Origin: Gymnogyps californianus
Lineage: Eukaryota; Chordata; Aves; Accipitriformes; Cathartidae
Direction of reading: 5' to 3'
Assembly (NCBI RefSeq): GCF_018139145.2
Contig: NC_059486.1
Location: forward strand, 6,696,001 to 6,760,000
Length of the DNA: 64,000 nt
How positions within the stretch are numbered: position 1 is the first letter of the stretch; every line of letters begins with the position of its first letter. This document shows, piece by piece, positions 38,145 to 49,600 of this stretch. A model generated the notes under the pieces. The model was not told the DNA's origin. It saw only the letters and a list, made by a program, of their open reading frames with translations, and made no database searches. A program made the position numbers and the translations under genes.

Positions 38145-38220
38145 GCCAGCCAATGCCCTTTTAATATTGCACTGCTCATCATAATTGCCAGTAGTACAAC
38201 AGAAAAAGGGCTCTGGACAA
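38145..38220 (-). ncRNA. mir-130: microRNA precursor, miR-130 family (130a/c-type)
   Basis: Read on the - strand this is a hairpin whose 3' arm (38153-38174) is a miR-130-type mature sequence of 22 nt beginning CAGUGCAAUAUUAAAAGG. From memory it differs from human miR-130a-3p by one base (A for G at position 10). The 5' arm at 38190-38211 contains UUGUACUACU, which pairs with the seed end, and UUUUUCU, which pairs with the AAAAGG end. The seed (nt 2-8) is AGUGCAA. Naming of this copy varies between species (130a or 130c). It is the first microRNA met by a - strand transcript from the CpG island near 41 kb, and lies about 1.2 kb before miR-301. Confidence 0.93.
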
Positions 38221-38229
38221 CAGCATACT

Positions 38230-40170
38230 TCAGAGACTTTCCAAAATAAATGATAAATCAGTTAGAAACTTCTCCAAGTGATGGCCTTCTGTGCATGATT
38301 TACTCTAAAACAGATTTGTTACATTCAAAAAAAAGGAGTTTCTTCAACAACCACATTGATTCAATGTCATTCTTTAAAATTAGATTTTAATATTTCACAA
38401 CTGCATCTTGAATTAACTTCAGCAAGAATTTAGATAAGCTTGTTTTAGGGACTTTTTTTTTCTTCTCAATGGTAAATGTATTGCATTAGAGTGTGTGAAA
38501 GCAAACACCAGAATTGGGATTGTCCTCCTTGCATTTCAGCACCCCAGTATTTTACAAAAGTAGGTGTAATGAATTAGATTAAACATTATCTTAAAGACAC
38601 AATGGAGGAGAAGTTCATATCCTTTCTGTTGCTTTCATCTGAATTGTCTGCTAAAATATTTGGTATTTATTACATACATGCTTGCTAGTAGCTTAAATTA
38701 TTTTTATTTATTTTTAATCACTAAGGAAGTCTTGCTATTTTACACAAGCATCTAAACAAGCTTTCAAAACAAATGCCATCCAGGAGTGAGAGACCTTTAA
38801 AAATCACCTACTTGCATCATGAAAACATTACTATTGTAATTTTTCCTTTTTCAAAAAGAATGTATGGGTAGTAAGGAGAAAACATCAGTTAATCATTACA
38901 AATCAGACACTCCAAATAATTTTAGCAATAAGTAACATTTAAAAGTCAACTTGTTAGTCTTTAGGCTTCAAACTGTTTACCATTTGTTTCTCTAAACAAC
39001 TGCAAACTTAAAGCTGGAAAATGTAACTTTGTTAAATAAGAATCACTTGAGAAATTATAAAATACTTTGATTTCAAAATTCAAACAATGCAAAGAAATTC
39101 TATGCAAAGAAATCCAAACTTGAAAACAACTTTCCATAAACTGTATAGACAAGTAAGAATCATACCAAATGCTAAAATGAATTAAACTGATTCAAGTCTG
39201 GGGGAGTCTGGGCTGAGTGAGAAAATGCACTAAATGAATTCTAGTTGTCAATTTTTCAGAGTAGTATTAACAAAAAGCCAATTGATTTGGAAATGTCCCA
39301 ACCCAATTAGAATATTAAACTGTATCATTCTTATTTTCTGATTTAATTTTAATTTTTCCTCCTTTTTTTTGTACAATAATTTATCCCTAATCCAGAAACC
39401 TAGGCTAGTTTGGAAATGTTAAGAAGGGGGAAAAAAAAAAGAAAGAGAAAAAAAAGAAAGAAAGGGAGAAAGGAAGGAAAGAAAAAGGAAAGAAAAAGAA
39501 AACTAGAAGAAAGAATGTGCTTTAAACTTTAGGAAGTTTTTTTAATTCTAGAGCCCCAGGTTTGTGTTCAAGGGTACGAGCTTTCCTTACACAACTCGAA
39601 GACCACACACTGGAGGGAAACGGAGCGGAATTGGGGCAAAGTGCAAGAATGCCAAAGAAACACTTTGGGCTGCGCACCCTGGTTTATTGCAAAAACTGTG
39701 GACTATTTAAGCAAAGCATTAGTTTTACGAGATTTAAATATTAAGCCAATATAAATACTGGCTGGAGATAGCATGTGACTTATTGCCTCGCTCTTTGGGG
39801 GTTTTAAGCAAAAAAAGAGGGGGATTCTAAAACAGGATCTTTTAGCAAAACAATTCTACATGGTATCCGGAAAGACAGGGAGTTTTGCTACGTTTAAAAA
39901 TGGGAATAGTCTTTTTTAAGGGCAGCTCTGTGGCACAATGAGAGCGGGCAGCACGCGCAAACCCTCCCGTGAAACACAATCCTCGGCGCGGGGCTGGGGG
40001 TGGGGAGGGAGCGGGCTCGGCTCCGGCGAAAAGAATTTGATTCGTGGGATCACACTCAATTTCTCACAAGTGTTTGCATAGGTGAAATGTTTGAGAGAGG
40101 AGGGGGGGGGAAAAAAAAAATTAGCTCACCACTATCTAGAGGTTTTCAGCCAAGCCTGCCAGCAATCGTC
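38230..40170. other. AT-rich spacer between the first microRNA and the candidate promoter
   Basis: No gene recognised. It holds the polypurine tract and would be the 5' part of the host transcript, probably intron. Confidence 0.4.
39418..39515 (+). repeat. long polypurine tract
   Basis: About 95 bases almost wholly A and G (gaaa, aaag and ggaa units), between miR-130 and the 41 kb promoter. On the host strand it is polypyrimidine. Confidence 0.85.
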
Positions 40171-40179
40171 TCTCCCAGC

Positions 40180-41250
40180 ACTGCTGCAGCACTCCGCGCG
40201 CGGACGATGCACACCCGCACCCGTCCCCGCTTCTCCCCTCCATTTTCGGCTCACACAGACAGCTGTTTGCCACTTCTGCCGCTCGCAAGTTTTATTCCTA
40301 GCCCCGCTGCCGTCCTAGGCGGCTCCGGCCGCCGGCTCGTTTCAACACCTCGTATCGATCGCACGCCAGAAAGCAAACCGACCAGCGAGAACTTCACTTG
40401 GGAAATCGCTACAGTTAGGAGAGGGGGAGGAAAAGGCTCCCGCACCCGCCCGCTCCGCGGGGAAACCTCTCCGGGAAGCGCCCGGCCGGCGGCGGCGCGG
40501 CCCCGCCGGGGAGCCCCCGCACGGGAGGAGGGCGAGGGGCGCCGCCGGCAAGCGGGGCCCCCCGGCCTCGCCCAGCTCTCTCCGCCGGGCTCCCCGCCCC
40601 GCCCTCGCTGCCCCGGGTGGGGGGCGCCCCTCGGCCGCCCGGCCGCTGCCGCTCGCCCTGCGGGCCATTGTGAGAGCCGCGGCGGCGGCGCGCCCCGCCG
40701 TCACCCCGCGCCCCCCACCCCACCCCACCCCCCCCGGGGCCCGCAGCTCCCGCCATTTCCGCCCGGGCAGGCGGATGCGGCCCCCGGGGCGGCGGCAGGG
40801 CCGGCGGGCTCCGCTCGCTACGCGGTACCTGGCGGCGGGAGGGACGGATCCCCGCGCCGCGGGGGGGAAAGTTGCCAAAAGAGGCGCAAAAGAGGCGGCG
40901 AGAGCGGCGCGCCTCTGCACACCCCCCCCCCCCCCCCCGCCTCCCGCCGCCCCGCGCCGCCGGCCGCCGCCGCACCGGGCGCGCCTCGGCGCCGCTCCCT
41001 GATCGATCAAAACGTGGGCAAATCCTCCAGTACCAACCTCATGGCCTCCCCGCTCCAGCCTCCATCTTTGACTAGTTGACATTCAGCTCCTGCCTGACCA
41101 ACTCCTCATTAGCATACCTCCCCCGCCATTGGCTCGCCCCTGCGCTAGTCTTTGCCACCGCCTCCGCCATTGGCTCCCGGGGAGGATATTTAAAAATATT
41201 ATCCCCTCGCCCATTGGCGCCCGGGTGCCCACGTCACGGCACGCTCTTTA
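40180..41250 (-). promoter_or_regulatory. CpG-island promoter, probably of the microRNA host transcript
   Basis: Very CpG-dense from about 40.18 to 41.05 kb. Next to it is a core with three CCAAT boxes in - strand orientation, seen as ATTGG at 41128-41132, 41169-41173 and 41213-41217. They are 41 and 44 bases apart, each in a CCAATGG/CCAATGGG context. A TGACGTGG (CRE/UPRE-type) element is at 41229-41236 and an octamer-like ATGCTAAT lies around 41107-41114, all read on the - strand. Box polarity and the CpG density lying to the left suggest leftward transcription. It could also be bidirectional. Confidence 0.6.
40922..40938 (+). repeat. C17 homopolymer in the promoter CpG island
   Basis: Seventeen consecutive C inside the island at 40.2-41.25 kb. 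Confidence 0.9.
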
Positions 41251-41515
41251 TTTTAACAATGAATGCACAAACACATTCTTCCATTCACAAATTTTTTTTT
41301 TTTCAGTAGTTTGCCCGCCTTTTCTCCAACTACATTTTCATTGATTTTTTGTTTCGACTGAGGGGGTCCCGGTTGTAAACAGATAAATCAAAGGCGAACA
41401 GAGGGGGGACCTGGGCAAATACTATTTTCTCTCTCATTCTCTCTTTTGTTCGGCAGTGCTGGTGTTGGGGGAACAAAACTGATCCCCAGCAGTCCCGGAT
41501 CGGAGAGGTGTGGTC

Positions 41516-41534
41516 GGGGGGGGGGGGGGGGGGG
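41516..41534 (+). repeat. G19 homopolymer
   Basis: Nineteen consecutive G upstream (host-strand sense) of the CCAAT-box core. A similar G19 run occurs at 59664-59682. Confidence 0.9.
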
Positions 41535-41959
41535 CTGCTCTGCCCAAGAGGTTGCAGCTATTTTGTGTCTATTTCGGTTTCAAAGCTCGACCCTCTTTCC
41601 CGCAAGTAGAAAAGCAAGCCCTGTCCGGGCAAAACAAATCGCTAAATTTGTCAAATTTAGAGTAGTAATTATTGCTGTAGGTGGGGAGCGTTTGCTGGGG
41701 GGGCTCGGTGGGTGCATGCCCACGGGAGAGGCTGCTCCTCTCCCTCCCGGACCGGCGGGCAGCGGAGTGGACGGCCACGCTCCCCTCCCGCTCCTCCCGC
41801 AGCCGCGCTCTCCGCGGGCTGAGCCAAGCAGGGGATTTAATTGTGACCGACTGAAACGCACCAGGTCACTTCAGTGCACTTTCATGACAACAAGAGCTTT
41901 TCCTTTTGTACACGCGGTTGAGCTGAAATCAGGCGATATCAAAGTTTAGGGGCTAGGGA

Positions 41960-44900
41960 GGGGAGCTCTCTAGTATTTCTCTTGCCCTGCAAATTGTAAA
42001 ACACAGGAATCGTTGAAAAATGAATAAACAAAGACTGAGAGAGTCATTGAGAGACAGTCTCTCTCACAGGGAAATGTCTTGGTGAGTTTCTTTTTGGAAA
42101 AGATTTCTGCCATATTGTTAATTAACAAACTCACAACTGTGCAGTTGCTTCCCCTTTAAAATACATAGTTCCTCTTGTGGAATCAGCTCTTCAACAATTG
42201 ATTTCAACAGATGTTTGTAAAATGAAAATGTTTGCATACTCCAGTGAGACAAACTTAACAGCAAAGGAACCGGGTAAGCTGTGAGAAAGCAATACACTTT
42301 TATGGGTAAAAAGGCTTTTTTTTTTTTTTTTAAACTGTATTTACTGGCAATTTATTAAGTAATCTGTCTTTGAAAATAGCATATTTCTCTCTAAACTGTT
42401 GAATGATTTGAATTTTAAAATATCTTTTCCTTTCATTTGTTAACTACCTTCATACCAAATCCAACCCCAAAATATAACTTGTGTGCGTGTGAACTAGAAT
42501 TTTACATTATACAAGAAAAATGATATTAGCTATTTTTAAAAATAAACTAAACTTCCTTTGTATCTATTCTTGGGCTTGGAAGTTGGTTCTGATTTGGATA
42601 TTTTCTCCATATATGTATGCATATATGTGCATAGCCCCCCACGCACAAATACTGAACCCAAGTTGTAAATGCTGGATCTGGGTGCTAACGGGTGGGGACT
42701 TGGAGCAGTGGATCTCTGGCAGTGTTTTTGGAGATGGGAGAGAAGGGCAGTGGGCTGTGAAATCACACATTCCTGTCCAATGGAGCTGAAATAATGGTAT
42801 TGTTCTCTGGAAAAGAGGTTGCTTTTCTCTTCTCCATTCTTCCCCTGATCTGCAGGGACCTGATTGTGCAGTTAATCAGCAAAAAAGCGTTTGATGTAAG
42901 GCAGGGCGTGAATTCAAAAGGGCCAGGGGGGATTCAAGAGGGATTCTTCTGTCTGTTAGAAAATGTTTTTCTGATTTCAAAATGGTAGACATTTGAAAAG
43001 CTGCACTGGTCTGTCTTCAGAGATCCGAGTTTGTAGTAGGTACCAGCACTAATTATATCGCTTCCTTTGTGGGTTTGACACTTTACTGCTGGAAAAAAAG
43101 TAGATATCTTACAGCAAAAAGAAAGATGTCCTTCCTGGAGCAAAGGTGAGCCCCTATATCCCTGCAGTTAATTTCTTCAGCTTGCTATCAGTCGCCAGAG
43201 AGTCTCCTTATGACTGCCTTGCTAATGTTTAGCATTGCACGATTCAGAATAAAATAAAGCCCATGGGGAGCAGGTAAGAACTAAGTTGGTTTTGTAGCTC
43301 TTTTTGGTGACCTGTGTCCCGAGCATGACGTCCACCTCCCCGAATCTTTAAACATAGAAGCTTTCCTGTCCCACACTGACTTGTCCGTAAATCTTTCCTT
43401 GCTAGCCTTGTCTTGAATGCCAAGAATATTTGAAGCATGTTTCTTATTTCAGTGTGGTCATTTCCCAAACTTTTTAACAAAATGCTTTCCGCCGATTTCT
43501 GCTGTTGTATATACACAACACCCTGCTATCTTTCCTATGCACAGCGTCTATACATATGTAAATATGTAAATTCATTGCTATCCCTTTACTTAATATATTA
43601 TTGTAGCTACACAGGAAATGACACATCCTAGAGAAAGGCAACTGCCTTGGATGTTTACACGAAAAATGTGTAACTTTACAGCAAGCTCCGAACGGGTTTG
43701 TCAGTTTAATTTTGGCCAGACTACAAATAAAGTTAATGAAAGGTCCCCATCGCCAATCCTTGGTCCCCAGCCCCAGATCTGTCGCTGTGTACCACAGCCC
43801 TTTCCACAGGGCTCCTTCCTGCTCTGCGAAAGGAGGGTTGCTCTGCTGTAATGCCAGATTGATTGATTTAATTTTTGCGTTTCAGGGCTGGGGGACATTA
43901 GGGAATTCTTTGGATTTTTTTTTTTGGTATTGTTTTGCTGCAAATGTGCAGTTGTGCTCTCCCCTCCCTTTGGAAAGGAAGGCTGAGAAAAGACATTTGT
44001 TCTGCTGTTACTTTGCTTTAAAGAAGGTCTCCTTGCAAACACCCAATACTGGAGAAGAATGGCGTTTTTATCATTTTTAAACATCAAGGAGGGAGGGAGA
44101 AAAGCTGATTTTTTTTTTTTTTCCTCCAGATCTTGGGGTGTTTTTGCAGTGTAACTCAATCTGATGTCACTGGGGGTGGAGTCTCCGCTGCGTTTGCTTA
44201 AACTGGAGCTGCCTCAGTTCAAGGCCTTGTGGCTGAAAGTTCTTAAATCTGTGGCAGACAGGCATGACTATTCCTTAATGAGACCCCTGCTGCAATAACG
44301 CGTTTTTTATTTTAATCAGCTTCTTAATGCTATTAATTACGATTTCTTTCATAACAGTCTTCCCATCTGCAAGGTTAACGTAGTCCCACATGAACAGCAC
44401 AGTAACATGCTTCACCGTTATCGTCTGTGTGAAAACACATGTACAAACTCATATAAAACCTTCTTAATTAGGTCTTGAACATACATATGCTTTCTGAATG
44501 TGGGTGACAGACAGAAACAAAGAGAAGAGAGGAGGGCAAGAAAAATTTCACAGAAGTTTCCAAAGATATTTACAGAGGCTGTTATAAATTAACTTTAAAA
44601 TCCATCCTTGTGGAAGATTGCTACATTTAGGAAAGATAGATTTGATTTTTGTGTTTTGTCTTTTATTCCCAGCTCCCTAGCTGCAAACATTTTGTCCTGT
44701 GGACAAAACTATAAGGCTGGATTCAAAACGAATTGATAAAACTCAGTGGCAGACAGGAACAAATAGATTCATAAAATGTTCACAGGGCAGCATTGACTAG
44801 TAATGTTTAAACTTAAACAGATTGGACTTTTGGTTTGCCTCAACTTCAGAAAAATCACTACCACTCCTTCAGAGAGGCTGGAAATCAAAGTCACCTCTGA

Positions 44901-46040
44901 GCTCATCTAAAATCGTAATTCTCTTCTCGTTTAGCACGGCTACCTTGACTTTTCTTTTTTAACACACAAACTTGAAAAATAAAGTGGACCCTTTATTTAA
45001 ACACTCATTTGAATGATCCTAAAACTTGCCCCTAAAATATGTGAGATTTCACCATCCCCATATTTTTACCCAAGTAGTTTACAAAAAAGTTTTATTTGAA
45101 TGGGCTTTGATTCAGACACATGAGAATAAAACAGTTTAAAATTACTCTAGGCATGTGTATCTCTATCCACATATATGTGTCTACATAGCATTGTAATTCA
45201 AATTGTTCTTTATTTTTTCCCCCAGATTCTTAGTCTTTCACAAATGCAGCTTGTTAAAAGATTTTTAAAATGAAAAAATATAAACAAAAGCACTACTCAC
45301 AACAAAAAGGCATCCTCTGAAACGTTTTAGTAATTTAAAAGGTGTCAGAAACGATTTCTAAAAGTTTAAAATGCACCCAGACTCCCCTCCCCCCAATCTT
45401 TTTTTAGATGAAACAATCGTTTTAATGTGATAAAAATGCAATATTTTCTTAAGGACATTTCCTATCTGCAGGGTTAAAATAAGAAAGGCAGAGAAATCTC
45501 CTCATTCCTTTCACTAAAAATAAATAATCTTGATCATTTCCTAGCTAGCAGATGGCCAAAAATACCTTAAATGTTTCCATAAACATATCCAATCGATAGC
45601 TTCAAAAGTGATTGAATGTAACCAAAATGCAGTCAGCCCAAAGAGCTCAAATCTCTGCTGATCAAACCTCTACAAAGCAGGCTCTTGTGCTCGGTTTGAC
45701 AGTGTCCGAGAGGGAGGGGAATATGAATGAGAAAAACAGTCACTAAATGCAAGTTATGAATGAGGGATTGGATGGGAGGGGAAAAAAAAAAAGGAAAAAA
45801 GAGGAGAGACACAGCTAATGCAAAAATCAGTTTAATTCCATAGGTTTTACATTGATGTGATTTTTCCCTCGGATCCCACCGCGTCTGCGGACTCGTAGTT
45901 AAAAACATTTCCAGCCCAAACCCCAATAAACATCCTCGCTACAGGAAAGAGGGGCATTGTGCTTGTTGGCTCACATTTTCTTCTCCCCCCTCTTTACTCG
46001 TCCCCCATCTCTCCCCCCTCCCTCTTTTGTAAATCAGAAT
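41960..46040. other. AT-rich intergenic DNA
   Basis: No gene recognised. Scattered T and A runs (for example 42317-42331, 43914-43925, 44108-44122). Confidence 0.4.
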
Positions 46041-46099
46041 GAGGAGGTTTTATAGTGAGTCTAATTCTCACTCCCTCCATTTCCTTCCTTTCTGCATTT

Positions 46100-46600
46100 T
46101 TTATCCCCCTTCCACCCCGCCCCTCTGCCTGTAGCCCTGGTATTGATTAACCACTTCGCTGCTACCCCTCCGCGCTGCCTCGCTGCAGCCGCTGCCTCCT
46201 CCAGCCCAGCCCCGCACCGAGCCTGCCGCACCGAGCCTGCCGCGCCGGGGCTGCCCCGGGGCCGGCGGGGAGGACGGGGCCGGGGCTGCCCGGGGCCGGC
46301 GGGGAGGACGCGCCGCCGCGGCCGGGGCTGCCCCGGGGAGGCTTCCCGGAGCCCGGAGCCGGCCCCGGCGCTCCCGCCGCTCCTGGCCAGCCCTTTGAAG
46401 TCAGTTGCGCTTAATGGTATTTAATGCGGCTGGTTGCAGCGCCGGGACTGCCCGGCCGGCTGCGGGAGCGGGGAAAAGTGGTAAAACAAAACGCCACCGA
46501 GCCAAACGTGGGGGGATTTCCTCAGAGGGATGCAGCCCCCGCGGCTGCGGAGCGGTGGAGGGGAGGAGTGTGAGGGAGCGAGGGGAAAAAAAAAAACCAA
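46100..46600. promoter_or_regulatory. CpG island with GC-rich minisatellite
   Basis: CG-dense half-kilobase in AT-rich surroundings, about 5 kb beyond the putative host promoter. No exon recognised. It could be an alternative promoter or an enhancer-type island. Confidence 0.5.
46214..46345 (+). repeat. GC-rich tandem repeats
   Basis: A 14-base unit, gcaccgagcctgcc, occurs twice (46214-46227, 46228-46241). It is followed by three copies of a longer unit beginning gccggggctgcccc at about 46244, 46279 and 46321, with spacings of 35 and 42 bases. Confidence 0.8.
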
Positions 46601-46699
46601 CCGAGCACCGAAATAGTTAATGGCCCCTGGATGCATTGATTAGTATTGATGGCTTTGGTAGTTTTAATGGATTTGTTGTTTGTGGGAGGTGGGGAGCTT

Positions 46700-49600
46700 T
46701 TGCCTTGCTTTGAATTCTAACCCCCTGGCTGGGAGCTTGCTCCTAATTGCATGCACAGCATTCCTTCGGAGTGGGTGGTATCACCTTTTACTGCTGCTCC
46801 CTTCCACAGGGAAGGCCTGTAAAAAATCCCTTTCATGTGCCCGAAAATCAATACCCAGGGCTCTGGATGGCTGCTGTAAAAACAAAACAAAATCCTGTCC
46901 CTCCCCCGCTAAAAAATAATAATATATACATGTAAGGGGAGCGAGGGGAAAAAAGAGCGCCGTACGAGCAACCCTTTCCTTGCAGACAAACGCAAGGGGC
47001 AGTTGGCTCCTTTTGCCAACCCCGGGCCAAGGCAGTTTCGGGCCGGTGTGGAAAGAGCCCCTATTTTTACAGCTGCTGGGGGCACTTTGGGAGGGGGCTG
47101 CAGTTGGGAGCTGGAGGTTTCAGTCCGGTTCTGGTCAATGAAAACGTATGTGGCTTGAAAATGCCTGCTCCAGTGGCAGGGAGGATGGAGGGTCAGGAGC
47201 AGTGCTTAAAAGGTTAAAAAGGACTGGGTGAGTGGGAAGTTGCAGAGTTATGGGTGGAGTTACCCACACTTTTAAAAAAAAGCACAACAGAATAAACAAG
47301 TTCATCTTTCAGTTAGTATCAGGAGGAAGGTAAGAGTGTAAGGGTGCTGTGCCTTACTGTGTCCAGCACCGGGCTTTTGGAAATAAAAAATTGAGACATT
47401 TTACTAGGAAACTATTAAACCAAGTTTATTTTTCATTCTGCCCCCAAACAGTGCAAAAATGATACCAGTCTAACTTACAAGTGAACTTCATGTTCATTTC
47501 TCTCTCTGCTGGATCTTAATTTCTTTAGCACTGAGGGGAGAGGGAGCGATTGTTAAGCGTTTAAAAATCCATGCAAAATAAATCAATGTGTTTCTGCCAT
47601 CTACATTTCAATTCAATAACATCGTTTTCATAGAGCTATTTCATTAGTATGGAATAACTCACCTGTAAGTAATTACAGCTGACTTGCTTTCTAGCAGAGA
47701 CCAATACAAGTCCAGAAAGGGGATAAAGGTTAGCTCAAAGAAATACTGCAGAGGTTTGGCATGGGTATAAAAGCGAATAGCTATGTTCTCTCCTTAGAAA
47801 GCAAGTAATTCTTAGTCATCATTTAAAAGAAAATTCATAGCTGTGCCTTGAAGCTTCATTTCAGTCTAAAATTTAAAAACAAAACCCAACTTGAAAGTGT
47901 TCCATCAGTAAAATGTAACATCACTGCATCGAACAGAAAAAAGCTCCGAACCAACAAACAACCCAAAGTTCCTATAATAATTGTTTGAGAAATCCACCTT
48001 TCTCAGATTTCACACAGGCTCAAACAGTCAAATAGTTTGTTTGGTATTTGTTGTTGTAATTCTCCTTCTTGTTGAAATTGTGTGTTGGCATTGAGTTACA
48101 TTTGTTTGAAATTAGTTTATCAGTGTAACACTAACTTAAGAATGAGTTTACTGGTTCAAAAGTGCACTACATTGAAGGAGATAATTTAAGTGGAGCTGTA
48201 CATGGAAAAAAACCACAAAGAGTATTTAAAATTATTTTTTTTCTAATACTCACTATTAAAATTAAAAAGCATGTCTTTATAGACAGTTTAGTGTAAAATT
48301 TTATTTAAATCATAGTTCAAATGCTTCCTGATTTTATTTAATGATTTTTATTTAGAGCAAACTGCCCAAACATTTTGTATTAATTCATACTAATATGCAA
48401 CACTTATTTCTATCTTGTCCAGAATATGCAATAGGAAGGTTTCCAGGACATTTTCTTTTTAGAGAACCCTGGGTTTCTTAGTAACAAACAAAATTTTAAA
48501 TAGAAAGAATCTTTTTCAGGAATAATTTCAGTAAGTTCAGCCTTTCACCATTGTACAAGCTTTTGTATGTACATTTTAAAACAAAATATTTACAAAATAA
48601 AATGCCTTCCTAAAATACCTAGGATGTGCTCATCTCCAAGATTCTGTGGATTTTTACTTTAAACTATTTTTGGAACAAAAGTAAAAGGGTCATTTTGCTG
48701 TACCAAACAACTAAAATGTGCTTTCAGATAGGCAGGGAGAGGAGAGAGTTGTGCTGTGAAAGATTTGAAGCATTTTTTCAGGAGTGCACTACAGCAACAA
48801 AACCTACACTTGAAAGTATTTCAGGATCTCACCCTTTGTTTTAGTGTCAAGAAGAACATTCACGTTATTTTTTCTTAAATGAAGACAATCCACAAAACTT
48901 AATCAGAAGCAAAACCTGGGATTCAGTTCTTTCTTTCTTTCCAAATCTGTTAGGTTTTTTTCCAAATAATTGAAAAAACCCCCAACCTAAAACAAAATAA
49001 AGTGTACAACCAGCAGTTCAGAGAGCATGAAAAAAGGACAGTTTTTCCTTCATTCACTGAATTCACCTTAACAAACAATTTTGGAATTTCATTTGTTTGA
49101 AATCTGCAGCATATTTATCTCCCAAACATTTTAGTGCACTAATCTGTTTGACATTCAAGAAAAGTAACTGAAGAAAAACCCCACCTCTTTACCCCCCCAG
49201 CAGAGTTGCCAATTAATATGATTCTGTTAGCCCTGACCAAACGGGAGGAATCAGCAGGGTATTATGGGAGATTTATCTAAGGGTCACATCTCACTTCTGA
49301 GTTAAGAATTTAATATGAAAATAAATCATTATAAAGGTTTTCTCTTTCTTATGGTATCTGTAAAATATGTGCTAAACATGAAGATAGTTATGTGTTTGTT
49401 GAGGTGTAAGCGCAGTCTCTGGGCAGTGTTAGCAGAGCTATTTGTTTCTCTGCTAAATGTTGAAAATAGCCTTTCCTTTTTTAACTCTAAAATCCCACCA
49501 GTAAACACTTGTGCAGATGCAGTTGGTATATTTGAAAGGAGTTGATCTGTACAAATGGAATTATGAAATTATGGTTTGATTATCAAACAAACAGTTTAGT

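Larger units (their letters stand above)
29000..41250 (-). ncRNA. putative primary transcript (host RNA) of the miR-130/301/454 cluster
   Basis: Inferred unit. All four hairpins lie on the - strand over about 9 kb, and the first strong CpG promoter upstream is at 40.2-41.25 kb. No protein-coding frame was recognised along it on this strand, so the host would be non-coding. Exons and the 3' end cannot be placed by eye. miR-130b may instead, or also, be driven from the CpG island around it. Confidence 0.45.

Noticed and set aside
40000..41079. 359-codon + strand open frame
   Set aside because: GC-rich proline/arginine/alanine sequence, including homopolymer-encoded proline runs; better explained by the promoter CpG island.
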